Positions 1 through 7,269 of a stretch of DNA of 22,898 nucleotides are shown here, piece by piece (the first letter of the stretch is position 1; the number at the start of each line of letters is the position of its first letter). Below the pieces are notes generated by a model. It was not told the DNA's origin, did not search any database, and was given only the letters and a program-made list of their open reading frames with translations. This DNA comes from Pseudomonadota bacterium (GTDB lineage Bacteria; Pseudomonadota; Gammaproteobacteria; Burkholderiales; Burkholderiaceae_C): NCBI GenBank assembly GCA_023396625.1, contig JAEWVY010000034.1:1-22898 (forward strand), written 5' to 3'. The translations under genes and the position numbers were made by a program.

Positions 1-318
1 GCTGAGAACCCCGGAAATAGCCTGATATCTTGCCTTGCGCGCGGCATCTTCCGGGCTTTCGCCGGGTGCGGCACGTGCGTCGACGTGCCGCACCGCCAGG
101 GGCACGCCGAGCCGTGCACAGACAGCCACGCAATGGCGTTCGAACTCATCGGCCGCCGCCTGCAATCCGTGGTGAACATGGATGGCCCGGACCTGCCCTG
201 GCCATTTCTCAGCGCAGGCCTGCAGCAGTGCCGTGGAGTCGGCCCCGCCGCTGAAAGCCACGGCGAGCGGCAAGCCGGGGGAAAATGCCGCCATCGCGGA
301 CGCGAAGGATTCGCTCAT
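1..318 (-). CDS. tilS: tRNA(Ile)-lysidine synthase TilS, N-terminal part
   Basis: The protein ligates lysine to C34 of the AUA-decoding tRNA-Ile using ATP, changing codon and charging specificity in the cytoplasm. Translating the minus strand from the ATG at 316-318 gives 106 residues that run off the left edge. The N-type ATP pyrophosphatase P-loop SGGADS lies at about residues 23-28 in the context LAVAFSGGADSTALL, followed by IHVHHGLQ and, further on, the EDAARKARY segment typical of TilS. The C-terminal tRNA-binding domains are outside the window. It lies downstream of accA in the same direction with a 133-base gap, a common order in Burkholderiales. The Shine-Dalgarno sequence is weak; the next in-frame ATG, nine codons in, would leave a shorter N-terminus. 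The identification is firm, the exact start less so. Confidence 0.93.
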   Translation of the reverse strand, partial: MSESFASAMAAFSPGLPLAVAFSGGADSTALLQACAEKWPGQVRAIHVHHGLQAAADEFERHCVAVCARLGVPLAVRHVDARAAPGESPEDAARKARYQAISGVLS

Positions 319-451
319 GGAACGCCGTGGCTCCGGGTCGCCGCTCCGCCTAGCATCCCGTGGGCGCGGCTCAGCACCCGCGAGGGCGTGAAAACCGCCA
401 GTGAATCACCGGCCCGCGGGCCCCTTGCCATCGTGGTCTTTGCCGCGGTCT

Positions 452-1435
452 CTACTTGGCGTCGGCCTTGGTGTCGACGAAGCGGCCGTAGCTTTGCAGC
501 CGGGCGTGGCGCCGCTCGATCAGTTCCTTGACCTTGAGATCGCCCACCTGGCGCAGCGCGTCGCCGAGCGCACGCTTTAGAAAGGCGGCCATCTGCTTGG
601 GATCACGGTGCGCACCACCCACCGGTTCGTTGACGATTTTGTCCACCACGCCCAGGGCCTTGAGCCGGTGGGCGGTGATGCCTAGGGCCGCGGCCGCTTC
701 CTCGGCCTTGTCGGAGGTTTTCCAGAGAATCGACGCGCAGCCCTCGGGGCTGATGACGGAATAGATCGAGTACTGCAGCATCAGCACCTGATCGCCCACC
801 GAAATCGCCAGCGCGCCGCCGGAGCCGCCCTCGCCGATGATGGTGGTGATGATGGGCACCTCCAGTTGCGCCATCTCGAAGATGTTGCGGCCAATGGCCT
901 CGGACTGGCCGCGCTCCTCGGCATCGATGCCTGGGTAGGCCCCCGGTGTATCGACGAAGGTGAAGACCGGCAGGCCAAATTTCTCGGCGGTTTTCATCAG
1001 GCGCAAGGCCTTGCGATAACCCTCTGGCTTGCTCATGCCGAAATTGCGCAGCCCACGTTCACGGGTGTCCCGGCCCTTCTGGTGTCCCAGGACCAGGCAC
1101 GGCGTGCCATTGAATCGCGCCAGCCCGCCCACAATGCTCAGGTCATCGGCGAAGTGGCGGTCGCCATGAAGTTCGACGTAATCGGTGAAGATGTCGCTGA
1201 CATAGTCCAGCGTGTAGGGGCGCTCGGGGTGGCGGGCGATCTTGGTGATCTGCCATGGCGTCAGGTCCGAGTAGATGTCCTTCGTGAGCTGCTGGCTTTT
1301 CTTGCTCAACTGGTCGATTTCCTCGGAAATGTCGACCGCGGACTCCGTCTGCACGTAACGCAGTTCCTCGATTTTGCCCTCGAGCTCCGCGATGGGCTGC
1401 TCGAAATCCAGAAATGTCTTCTTGGCCAAGGCCAT
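452..1435 (-). CDS. accA: Acetyl-CoA carboxylase carboxyltransferase subunit alpha
   Basis: AccA pairs with AccD to transfer carboxyl from carboxybiotin-BCCP to acetyl-CoA, giving malonyl-CoA for fatty-acid synthesis in the cytoplasm. The 327-residue product is close to the 319 residues of the E. coli protein. It starts with the usual helical N-terminus (MALAKKTFLDFEQPIAELE) and carries the crotonase-like carboxyltransferase core: GHQKGRDT, FVDTPGAYPG, and the glycine-rich oxyanion-hole region GEGGSGGALAI. The open frame extends another 60 codons upstream, but I placed the start at the ATG preceded by a clear AGGAGA, which also gives the family N-terminus. It lies between the glycosylase gene (64 bases upstream) and tilS, probably in one transcript with cysS. 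Nothing in the sequence looks damaged. Confidence 0.97.
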   Translation of the reverse strand: MALAKKTFLDFEQPIAELEGKIEELRYVQTESAVDISEEIDQLSKKSQQLTKDIYSDLTPWQITKIARHPERPYTLDYVSDIFTDYVELHGDRHFADDLSIVGGLARFNGTPCLVLGHQKGRDTRERGLRNFGMSKPEGYRKALRLMKTAEKFGLPVFTFVDTPGAYPGIDAEERGQSEAIGRNIFEMAQLEVPIITTIIGEGGSGGALAISVGDQVLMLQYSIYSVISPEGCASILWKTSDKAEEAAAALGITAHRLKALGVVDKIVNEPVGGAHRDPKQMAAFLKRALGDALRQVGDLKVKELIERRHARLQSYGRFVDTKADAK

Positions 1436-1481
1436 TCTCCTGCAGGGCCGCGCACAGCGGCTTTGACAAGCCCGACGCCCG

Positions 1482-1499
1482 AAAGCCCGAAACGGCTTT
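1482..1499 (-). terminator. Weak stem-loop after the glycosylase gene
   Basis: Six-base perfect arms AAAGCC and GGCTTT flank a six-base loop immediately after the stop codon of the glycosylase gene. The run of T after it is only three bases, so it would be at most a weak intrinsic terminator or a processing site ahead of accA. Confidence 0.3.
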
Positions 1500-2120
1500 C
1501 TAGTACGCCACGGGCTCGGGGTCGAGCGAGCGCCAAATATACCAAGTCGCCACGCTTCGATACGGCGCCCACGCGGCCGCCACCTCCCGCGCATCGCTGC
1601 GGCTGACCGATTCACCCGAGAAGTAGTTCTGGCTGATGCCGTTGATCAGCCCGACATCGTCAAGCGGCAGTACGTCCGGCCGCAACAGGTGGAAAATCAG
1701 GAACATTTCCGCCGTCCAACGGCCAATGCCCCGGATGGCGACCAGCTCGGCGATGATGGCTTCGTCGTCCATGCCCCGCCAGGCCTCGACGTGCACCCGC
1801 CCCGACTCGAAATGGAGGGCCAGGTCCACCAGATATTCGACCTTGCGCGCGCTCAAGCCCGCCGCACGCATATCGTCCACCTTCAATCGCAGCAGGTCGC
1901 CCGGCGCCATGCGCGCGGGCAGGCGTTCGAAGCGCTCCCACACGGTCTGCGCCGCCTTGACCGAAATCTGCTGGCCCACAATGGATCGCGCCAGCGTCGT
2001 GAAGGCGTCACCACGCGACTGCAGACAGGCATCGCCAAAGCGGGGAATCAGCCGCTTCATGACCCGGTCCTTCCTGACCAGGTGGCGCCGCGCATCGGAC
2101 CAATAGCTCGGTGTCGCCAT
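1500..2120 (-). CDS. alkA: DNA-3-methyladenine glycosylase (AlkA/HhH-GPD family)
   Basis: The protein removes alkylated purines from DNA, the first step of base excision repair. The 206-residue product is a compact HhH-GPD glycosylase without the extra N-terminal domain of E. coli AlkA. Visible are the helical core motif SIVGQQISVKAA (residues 46-57), the helix-hairpin-helix IRGIGRWTAEMFLIF (129-143) and the following LPLDD, where one of Asp154/155 should be the catalytic aspartate. The start is the ATG giving MATPSYW; codons further upstream in the frame are not family-like. There is no Shine-Dalgarno sequence; instead a TATAGT hexamer ends four bases before the ATG, so a leaderless transcript is possible. 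A short stem-loop (1482-1499, AAAGCC/GGCTTT) follows the stop codon immediately. Name transfer from AlkA is by family; exact substrate range is unknown. Confidence 0.9.
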   Translation of the reverse strand: MATPSYWSDARRHLVRKDRVMKRLIPRFGDACLQSRGDAFTTLARSIVGQQISVKAAQTVWERFERLPARMAPGDLLRLKVDDMRAAGLSARKVEYLVDLALHFESGRVHVEAWRGMDDEAIIAELVAIRGIGRWTAEMFLIFHLLRPDVLPLDDVGLINGISQNYFSGESVSRSDAREVAAAWAPYRSVATWYIWRSLDPEPVAY

Positions 2121-2124
2121 GGAA

Positions 2125-2130
2125 ACTATA
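2125..2130 (-). promoter_or_regulatory. Possible -10 element of a leaderless alkA transcript
   Basis: On the minus strand the hexamer TATAGT (5 of 6 to consensus) is followed by TTCC and then the ATG of the glycosylase. A start point five bases past the hexamer would fall on the A of the ATG. The -35 region (AGGTCA at 17-base spacing) is poor, so this is tentative. The hexamer also lies within an AT-rich patch resembling dispersed repeats elsewhere in the window. Confidence 0.25.
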
Positions 2131-2189
2131 TTTTTTGTAGCAGACATTGACCTACCGATGCTGGCTGGCAATTGTTTTGAGCGAAATTT

Positions 2190-3566
2190 TCATGCCGCCG
2201 CCTCCCAGGTCGTCCCCGTGGCCGAGTCCTTGAGCACGACGCCCTGTGCCAAGAGCGCGTCGCGGATGCGGTCCGCCTCGGCAAAATTTCTGGCTTTCTT
2301 GGCCTCGGCGCGTGCCTCGATCTGCGCCTGGATGGCGGCTTCGTCCAGCGTCGAGCCCGCCTTGAGGTAGGCGTCCGGCTCGTCCTGCAGCAAGCCCAGG
2401 CAAGCGCCCAGGGCCTTGAGCAGACCGGCCAGCTGCAGCGAGCGCGTCTTGTTGACTTCGGTCGCCAGCTCGAACAGCACCGCCACCGCCTCGGGCGTGC
2501 CAAAGTCCTCGTCCATGGCCGCCTTGAAGCGGGCCGCGTAGGGGTTCACCCAATCGATCTCCACCGCCGCCGGCTTGACAGCCTGCAGCGCGGTGTACAG
2601 GCGCTTGAGCGCGCCGCGCGCATCGTCCAGGTGCGCGTCGCTGTAGTTCAGCGGACTGCGGTAGTGGGCGCGGAGGATGAAATAGCGCACCGTCTCCGGG
2701 TCGTATCTGGCCAGGATTTCGCGGATGGTGAAGAAATTGCCCAGCGACTTGGACATTTTCTCGTTGTCCACCCGCACGAAGCCGTTGTGCATCCAGAAAC
2801 GCGCCAGCGGCTGGCCCGTCGCTCCCTCGCTCTGGGCAATCTCGTTCTCATGGTGCGGAAACTGCAGGTCGGCGCCACCGCCGTGGATGTCGAAGCTCTC
2901 CCCCAGCATCTCGCAGCTCATGGCCGAGCACTCGATGTGCCAGCCAGGCCGCCCCGGACCGTAGGCGCTGTCCCACTTGGCCTCGGCGGGCTCGCTGGGT
3001 TTGGCGGATTTCCAGAGCACGAAATCGAGCGGGTCGTCCTTGCCGTCCAGCACGGCCACCCGTTCGCCAGCGCGCAGTTCGTCCAGCGACTTGCCCGAGA
3101 GCTTGCCGTAGCCCGGAAACTTGCGCACGGCGTAGTTCACGTCGCCATTGCCGGCGCGGTAAGCCAGGCCCTTGCGCTCCAGAACGCCGATCAGGCCCAG
3201 CATCTGCGGCACGTACTCGGTGGCGCGCGGCTCATGTGTCGGACGCTCGATGCCCAGGGCATCGGCGTCCTGGTGCAGGGCCTCCACCATGCGGTCGGTC
3301 AGTGCGCGGATGGTCTCGCCGTTTTCCAGCGCGCGCCTGATGATCTTGTCGTCGATGTCGGTGACGTTGCGCACATAGGTCACGCGGTAGCCGCTCGCCC
3401 GGAGCCAGCGCTGCACCATGTCGAACGCCACCATGGCGCGGGCATGGCCCAGATGGCACAGATCGTAGACAGTCATGCCGCAGACGTACATGCGGACATG
3501 GCCAGGCTCGAGGGGTTGAAACGGCTCCAGCGCGTGCGTGAGCGTGTTATAAATGCGCAGACTCAT
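2190..3566 (-). CDS. cysS: Cysteinyl-tRNA synthetase
   Basis: A class I aminoacyl-tRNA synthetase that charges tRNA-Cys in the cytoplasm. The 458 residues match the usual length (461 in E. coli). The HIGH motif appears as HLGH at residues 38-41 and KMSKS at 270-274. The structural zinc site is intact: Cys29, Cys213, His238 and Glu242, in the contexts YVCGMTVYD, WHIECSAM and FPHHENE. The C-terminal anticodon-binding helical bundle and DALR region follow. I chose the ATG giving MSLRIYNTLT, which matches the family N-terminus; the 22 codons upstream in the frame are not family-like. The Shine-Dalgarno sequence is weak. It is the first gene of the leftward run and is divergent from the TPR gene across 182 bases. 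Confidence 0.97.
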   Translation of the reverse strand: MSLRIYNTLTHALEPFQPLEPGHVRMYVCGMTVYDLCHLGHARAMVAFDMVQRWLRASGYRVTYVRNVTDIDDKIIRRALENGETIRALTDRMVEALHQDADALGIERPTHEPRATEYVPQMLGLIGVLERKGLAYRAGNGDVNYAVRKFPGYGKLSGKSLDELRAGERVAVLDGKDDPLDFVLWKSAKPSEPAEAKWDSAYGPGRPGWHIECSAMSCEMLGESFDIHGGGADLQFPHHENEIAQSEGATGQPLARFWMHNGFVRVDNEKMSKSLGNFFTIREILARYDPETVRYFILRAHYRSPLNYSDAHLDDARGALKRLYTALQAVKPAAVEIDWVNPYAARFKAAMDEDFGTPEAVAVLFELATEVNKTRSLQLAGLLKALGACLGLLQDEPDAYLKAGSTLDEAAIQAQIEARAEAKKARNFAEADRIRDALLAQGVVLKDSATGTTWEAAA

Positions 3567-3748
3567 GAGAGTTGAATGTGTGAGAGGACACGCTTCGCGG
3601 CACAGCGATGCGATCTTGACGTTTCCCGCCATTGTGGAGGGCCAGACTGGCCGGCAGGAAGCGGAGGAAACCCGACCTCGCGGCTACAATGCCAGGCAGT
3701 ATATAGCCCCTCGCCCGAGCCAGAATCCGCGTATTTTCAAAGAGCGCC
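3567..3748. promoter_or_regulatory. Divergent promoter region between cysS and the TPR gene
   Basis: These 182 bases separate two oppositely directed gene runs and must hold at least two promoters. On the plus strand TACAAT at 3685-3690 is a good -10 hexamer but has no convincing -35. On the minus strand TATACT at 3698-3703 matches 5 of 6, again with a poor -35. No operator or riboswitch-like fold was recognised. Confidence 0.35.
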
Positions 3749-4804
3749 ATGAATCACCAGACATCTTTCGCAAAATCGCACGCCGTGCGTGAAATCGTTC
3801 GCAGCCTGGCGCTCGCAGCGGTACTGACGGCGGGGCTTGCCCACGCCGACGAATATGGCGAAATCAATCAGCTGGTGCGCTCCGGCAAGCTGGCCGAGGC
3901 CATGAAGCGGACCGATCAATACCTGGCCACCAAACCACGCGACCCCCAGGCGCGCTTCCTCAAGGGCGTCATCCAGAGCGAATCGGGCAAACCCGGCGAT
4001 GCCATCGCCACCTTCCTGAAGCTCACCGAAGACTATCCGGAACTGCCCGAGCCCTACAACAATCTGGCCGTGCTCTACGCGGGGCAGAACCAGTTCGACC
4101 TGGCCCGTGCGGCGCTCGAGATGGCGATCCGGACCAATCCGAGTTATGCCACCGCCCACGAGAACCTGGGCGACGTCTACGCCCGGCTGGCCAGTCAGGC
4201 CTACAGCAAGGCCCTGCAGCTTGATGGCAACAACACGGGGGTGCAGCCCAAGCTGGCGCTGATCCGCGAACTGTTCGCGCCCGGCGCCAAGGGTGTGCGC
4301 CCAACCATCACAGCGGCCGCCCCCGCGAAAGCGGCGTCCGCCTCCCCCGTCACGACCCCCGTGGCCACCGCCATCAAGGCGCCGGCGTCCGCTCCGTTGG
4401 CAGCGGCATCCGCCGCGCCAGCCGGCACTCCCACGAAAGCCCCGCCCGTGGCATCGGCGGGCGACCCCGGGAAGGATGTCGAAGCGGCCGTGCGGGCCTG
4501 GGCCGCGGCCTGGGCGTCCAAGGACATGAACGGCTACTTGGCCGCCTATGGCCAGGACTTCGACCCTCCGGGCAAACAATCACGCAAGACCTGGGAAGAG
4601 GACCGCCGTGCCCGGATCCTTGGCAAATCCAAAATCACCGTCAATCTCGCCAACCTGAGCATCAGCGTGAAGGGCGACAAGGCCACCGCGCGCTTTCGGC
4701 AGGAATACCGCGCGGATTCTCTGAACGTGAACAGCCGCAAGACGCTGGAGCTCGTGAAATCGGGTGACCGCTGGGTCATCGTGAAGGAATCCACAGGCGC
4801 CTGA
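3749..4804 (+). CDS. Secreted TPR protein with NTF2-like C-terminal domain
   Basis: The 351-residue product begins with a signal-peptide-like segment (hydrophobic LALAAVLTAGLAHA, predicted cleavage before DEYGE around residue 34). Residues about 37-160 form tetratricopeptide repeats, with typical YNNLAVLYAGQNQFDLA and HENLGDVYARLA helices. A long Ala/Pro/Thr-rich linker (about 175-245) follows, then a C-terminal domain of about 110 residues (AVRAWAAAWASKDMNGYLAAY ending DRWVIVKE) that looks NTF2-like. It is probably a periplasmic or membrane-associated adaptor. The following L,D-transpeptidase ends in a similar domain and is in the same direction 64 bases away, which suggests a joint role at the cell wall; that is inference. 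The start is the ATG after AAAGAG. No enzymatic motif was seen, and the precise function is unknown. Confidence 0.85.
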   Translation: MNHQTSFAKSHAVREIVRSLALAAVLTAGLAHADEYGEINQLVRSGKLAEAMKRTDQYLATKPRDPQARFLKGVIQSESGKPGDAIATFLKLTEDYPELPEPYNNLAVLYAGQNQFDLARAALEMAIRTNPSYATAHENLGDVYARLASQAYSKALQLDGNNTGVQPKLALIRELFAPGAKGVRPTITAAAPAKAASASPVTTPVATAIKAPASAPLAAASAAPAGTPTKAPPVASAGDPGKDVEAAVRAWAAAWASKDMNGYLAAYGQDFDPPGKQSRKTWEEDRRARILGKSKITVNLANLSISVKGDKATARFRQEYRADSLNVNSRKTLELVKSGDRWVIVKESTGA

Positions 4805-4823
4805 TGACGGGTGGGACGCGGCG

Positions 4824-4839
4824 ACGGCACATGCGCCGT
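4824..4839 (+). terminator. Small stem-loop between TPR and transpeptidase genes
   Basis: ACGGC and GCCGT pair perfectly around a six-base loop, followed by TTTG and, eight bases on, a run of six T. The stem is short, so this could at most reduce read-through into the transpeptidase gene. Confidence 0.25.
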
Positions 4840-4868
4840 TTTGAGACCTTTTTTGCCATGAACCCAGT

Positions 4869-6143
4869 ATGAAAAGGTCGTTGTTAGCTATTATTTTGAT
4901 AGCTATCGTGGCAATTTCCACGGCCTCTCCCGCCCTGGCGGCAAAACGCGAGGCGAGGGGAGACTCCGGTGTCAGCAGGTCGCACAAGGCAAAACGCGAG
5001 AAAAAGCCGGCGGCGGCGTTTCTGGCCTCGCGCGGCGGCGAAGCCGAGACCCGGCTGATCGAGGTCTACCGCCTGGTGGGCCAGGGCCGCCAGCGCCAGG
5101 CGCTGGCCCAGGCCGAACGCCTGGTTCGGGACCACCCCAATTTTCAACTGGCCCAGCTGGTCTATGGCGACCTGCTGAGCAGCCAGATCCGCCCTGTGCG
5201 CAAGCTGGGCGACGTGCCCGACACGACGGCGCAGGCCGCGGCATCGGTGCTCGCTGACCTCCGGGCCGAGTCCCAGCTTCGCCTGAAGGCGCTGCGTGAG
5301 CGCCCTCCGGCCGGCAGCATTCCCTCGAATTTCCTCGCCCTGCCGTCTCGTACCCGTCACGCGATCGCCGTGGACACCTCCCGTTCGCGGCTGTACCTGT
5401 TCGAGAACGGGCCGACCGGCTTGAAACTGGTGGCCGACTATTACGTTTCCGTCGGCAAGCTGGGCGTGGACAAGTCGACCGAGGGCGATCAACGCACGCC
5501 GCTGGGGGTCTACTACATCACTGGCAACCTGAACCCGAGATCGCTGCGGGATTTTTACGGCTCGGGCGCGCTTCCGATCAACTATCCCAACGCGCTCGAC
5601 CAGAGCCGCGGCAAGACCGGCAGCGGCATCTGGCTCCACGGCACCCCGCCCGATCAGTTTTCACGCGCCCCCCAGGCATCGGACGGCTGCATCGTGCTCG
5701 CCAACCCGGATCTGAGCCGCCTCATCCGCGTGGTGGAAACCCGCTCCACCCCGGTGGTGATCGCCCGCCAGCTGCGGTGGGTCCCCCCGCAGACGATCCG
5801 AGCAGACAGCCGGTCCTTCGAGGACAGCGTGCAAGCCTGGCGAGCGGCCAAGGCCAGCGGCGACATCTCACGCGTGCTGGGCTTTTACGCGCCGGACTTT
5901 CGCAGCTACTCCAAGACATTGCCGGAATGGACCCCCGCGCTGCGCGACGAGGTCCGCCGTGTCGACGGGCGGCCCATTGAGCTCAAGGACCTGTCCTACC
6001 TGCGCTGGACGGACACGGCCGACACCATCGTCGCCACCTTTGGCGAAGTCGTCGAGGGCGCGCGAACCGGCCCGGTCAAGCGCCAGTATTGGATTCGTCA
6101 GGGAACACAGTGGAAAATTTTCTTCGAAGGAGTGATTGGATGA
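4869..6143 (+). CDS. L,D-transpeptidase (YkuD domain) with NTF2-like C-terminus
   Basis: Likely a periplasmic enzyme that makes 3-3 cross-links in peptidoglycan or attaches proteins to it. The 424 residues comprise an N-terminal signal peptide (LLAIILIAIVAISTASPALA, cleavage near residue 25), a basic spacer, a short helical repeat-like region (60-145), and the YkuD catalytic domain (about 163-300). The active-site signature is visible: His257 in WLHGTP and the nucleophile Cys274 in SDGCIVL. Residues 315-424 form an NTF2-like domain related in appearance to that of the upstream TPR protein. The hydrophobic core of the signal peptide is encoded by a perfect inverted repeat (4885-4905). There is no clear Shine-Dalgarno sequence; a five-codon mini-frame (ATG at 4858) ends by overlapping the start codon and might couple translation. 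The stop overlaps the next start (ATGA). Confidence 0.92.
   Translation: MKRSLLAIILIAIVAISTASPALAAKREARGDSGVSRSHKAKREKKPAAAFLASRGGEAETRLIEVYRLVGQGRQRQALAQAERLVRDHPNFQLAQLVYGDLLSSQIRPVRKLGDVPDTTAQAAASVLADLRAESQLRLKALRERPPAGSIPSNFLALPSRTRHAIAVDTSRSRLYLFENGPTGLKLVADYYVSVGKLGVDKSTEGDQRTPLGVYYITGNLNPRSLRDFYGSGALPINYPNALDQSRGKTGSGIWLHGTPPDQFSRAPQASDGCIVLANPDLSRLIRVVETRSTPVVIARQLRWVPPQTIRADSRSFEDSVQAWRAAKASGDISRVLGFYAPDFRSYSKTLPEWTPALRDEVRRVDGRPIELKDLSYLRWTDTADTIVATFGEVVEGARTGPVKRQYWIRQGTQWKIFFEGVIG
4885..4905. repeat. Inverted repeat inside the transpeptidase signal-peptide codons
   Basis: TAGCTAT and ATAGCTA form perfect seven-base arms around the seven-base loop TATTTTG. The composition is far more AT-rich than the flanking gene. 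From memory, motifs of this type (GCTATT...GATAGC) are dispersed many times in Comamonadaceae genomes; that recollection needs a genome search. It translates as codons 6-13 of the transpeptidase. Confidence 0.6.
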
Positions 6144-6745
6144 TCCCCAAGTCCCATGTCTCGGGCCGGCGCCTGGTGCTGTTTGCGGCGGCCTCCGCGG
6201 CGTTGCTTCTCGGTCATGCGGCGCAGGCCCAGGCACCGGGGGCGGCGCCTCAGGTCAAGGTCACCACCTCCGTCGGCGAATTCGTCATCGAGTTGTACCC
6301 CGACAAGGCGCCGAAGACGGTCGAGAACTTCCTGGCCTATGTCGGGGAAGGCTACTACACCGGCACGGTATTCCATCGCGTGATCGACAACTTCATGATT
6401 CAGGGTGGCGGATTCGACACCAGTTTTGCGCGCAAGCCCACCCGCGCGCCCATCGACCTCGAAGCCCGCAGCGGATTGAAGAATGAACGCGGCAGTGTCG
6501 CGATGGCGCGCACCAGTCACCCGAATTCCGCCACTTCCCAGTTTTTCGTCAACGTGGTGGACAATCCCAACCTCGACGCACCCCGGCCCGACGGTCACGG
6601 TTATGCCGTTTTCGGCAAGGTGGTCAGCGGCATGCCTGTCGTGGACCAGATCAAGGCCGTGCCCACCGGGCCTGGTGGTCCTTTCCGCAGCGACGTCCCG
6701 CAGACAGCCGTCGTCATTCAATCCATCTCTGTCCTGAAAAAATAA
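6140..6745 (+). CDS. ppiA: Periplasmic cyclophilin-type peptidyl-prolyl isomerase
   Basis: Catalyses cis-trans isomerisation of X-Pro bonds in exported proteins. The 201-residue product has a signal peptide (RRLVLFAAASAALLLGHAAQA, cleavage likely after residue 30) and one cyclophilin domain. The catalytic-pocket motifs FHRVI (78-82), FMIQGG (85-90), AMART and SQFFVNV are intact. The start ATG overlaps the stop of the transpeptidase as ATGA and is preceded by AAGGAG, so translation is probably coupled; the frame extends 17 codons upstream but those lie inside the transpeptidase gene and lack family similarity. A cytoplasmic paralogue follows after only two bases. The gene symbol follows the E. 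coli convention for the exported member of the pair. Confidence 0.93.
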   Translation: MIPKSHVSGRRLVLFAAASAALLLGHAAQAQAPGAAPQVKVTTSVGEFVIELYPDKAPKTVENFLAYVGEGYYTGTVFHRVIDNFMIQGGGFDTSFARKPTRAPIDLEARSGLKNERGSVAMARTSHPNSATSQFFVNVVDNPNLDAPRPDGHGYAVFGKVVSGMPVVDQIKAVPTGPGGPFRSDVPQTAVVIQSISVLKK

Positions 6746-6747
6746 CC

Positions 6748-7254
6748 ATGAGCAACCCGAAAGTCGATCTCCACATCGCCGGTCACGGCATCATCACCCT
6801 CGAACTCGACGCGGAAAAAGCCCCAAAGACGGTGGCCAACTTCCTGGCCTACGTCGAGAACGGCCACTACGGCAACACCCTGTTTCACCGCGTGATTCCG
6901 GGCTTCATGATTCAGGGCGGTGGCATGGAGCCAGGCATGAAGCAAAAGTCCACCAACGCCGCCATCGAGAACGAGGCCAACAATGGCCTCAAGAACGACA
7001 CCTACACCGTCGCCATGGCGCGCACCAGCGCTCCGCACTCCGCCACGGCGCAGTTCTTCATCAACGTGGCCAACAACAACTTCCTGAACCACACGGCGCC
7101 CAGCGCCCAGGGCTGGGGCTATGCCGTTTTCGGCAAGGTCGTGGGTGGCACCGACGTGGTCGACCGTATTGCCGGCGTGAGAACCGGCAGCCGCGGTGGG
7201 CATGGCGACGTTCCGCTCGACGACGTGGTGATCGAAAAGGCCGTTCTGGCCTGA
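6748..7254 (+). CDS. ppiB: Cytoplasmic cyclophilin-type peptidyl-prolyl isomerase
   Basis: A single cyclophilin domain of 168 residues without signal peptide, comparable to E. coli PpiB (164). FHRVI (46-50), FMIQGGG (53-59), AMARTSAPHSATAQFFINV and YAVFGKVV are all present. It begins two bases after the exported cyclophilin gene and resembles it closely, which suggests a tandem duplication in which one copy gained or lost an export signal. lpxH follows after 15 bases in the same direction. No distinct Shine-Dalgarno sequence is seen, so coupling to the upstream gene is likely. Confidence 0.94.
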   Translation: MSNPKVDLHIAGHGIITLELDAEKAPKTVANFLAYVENGHYGNTLFHRVIPGFMIQGGGMEPGMKQKSTNAAIENEANNGLKNDTYTVAMARTSAPHSATAQFFINVANNNFLNHTAPSAQGWGYAVFGKVVGGTDVVDRIAGVRTGSRGGHGDVPLDDVVIEKAVLA

Positions 7255-7269
7255 GATCGTCACCGCGCC

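Noticed and set aside
411..422. The 12-base palindrome GGCCCGCGGGCC between accA and tilS as a terminator
   Set aside because: It has no loop to form a stable hairpin and no T-run on the minus strand; such GC palindromes occur by chance in this composition.
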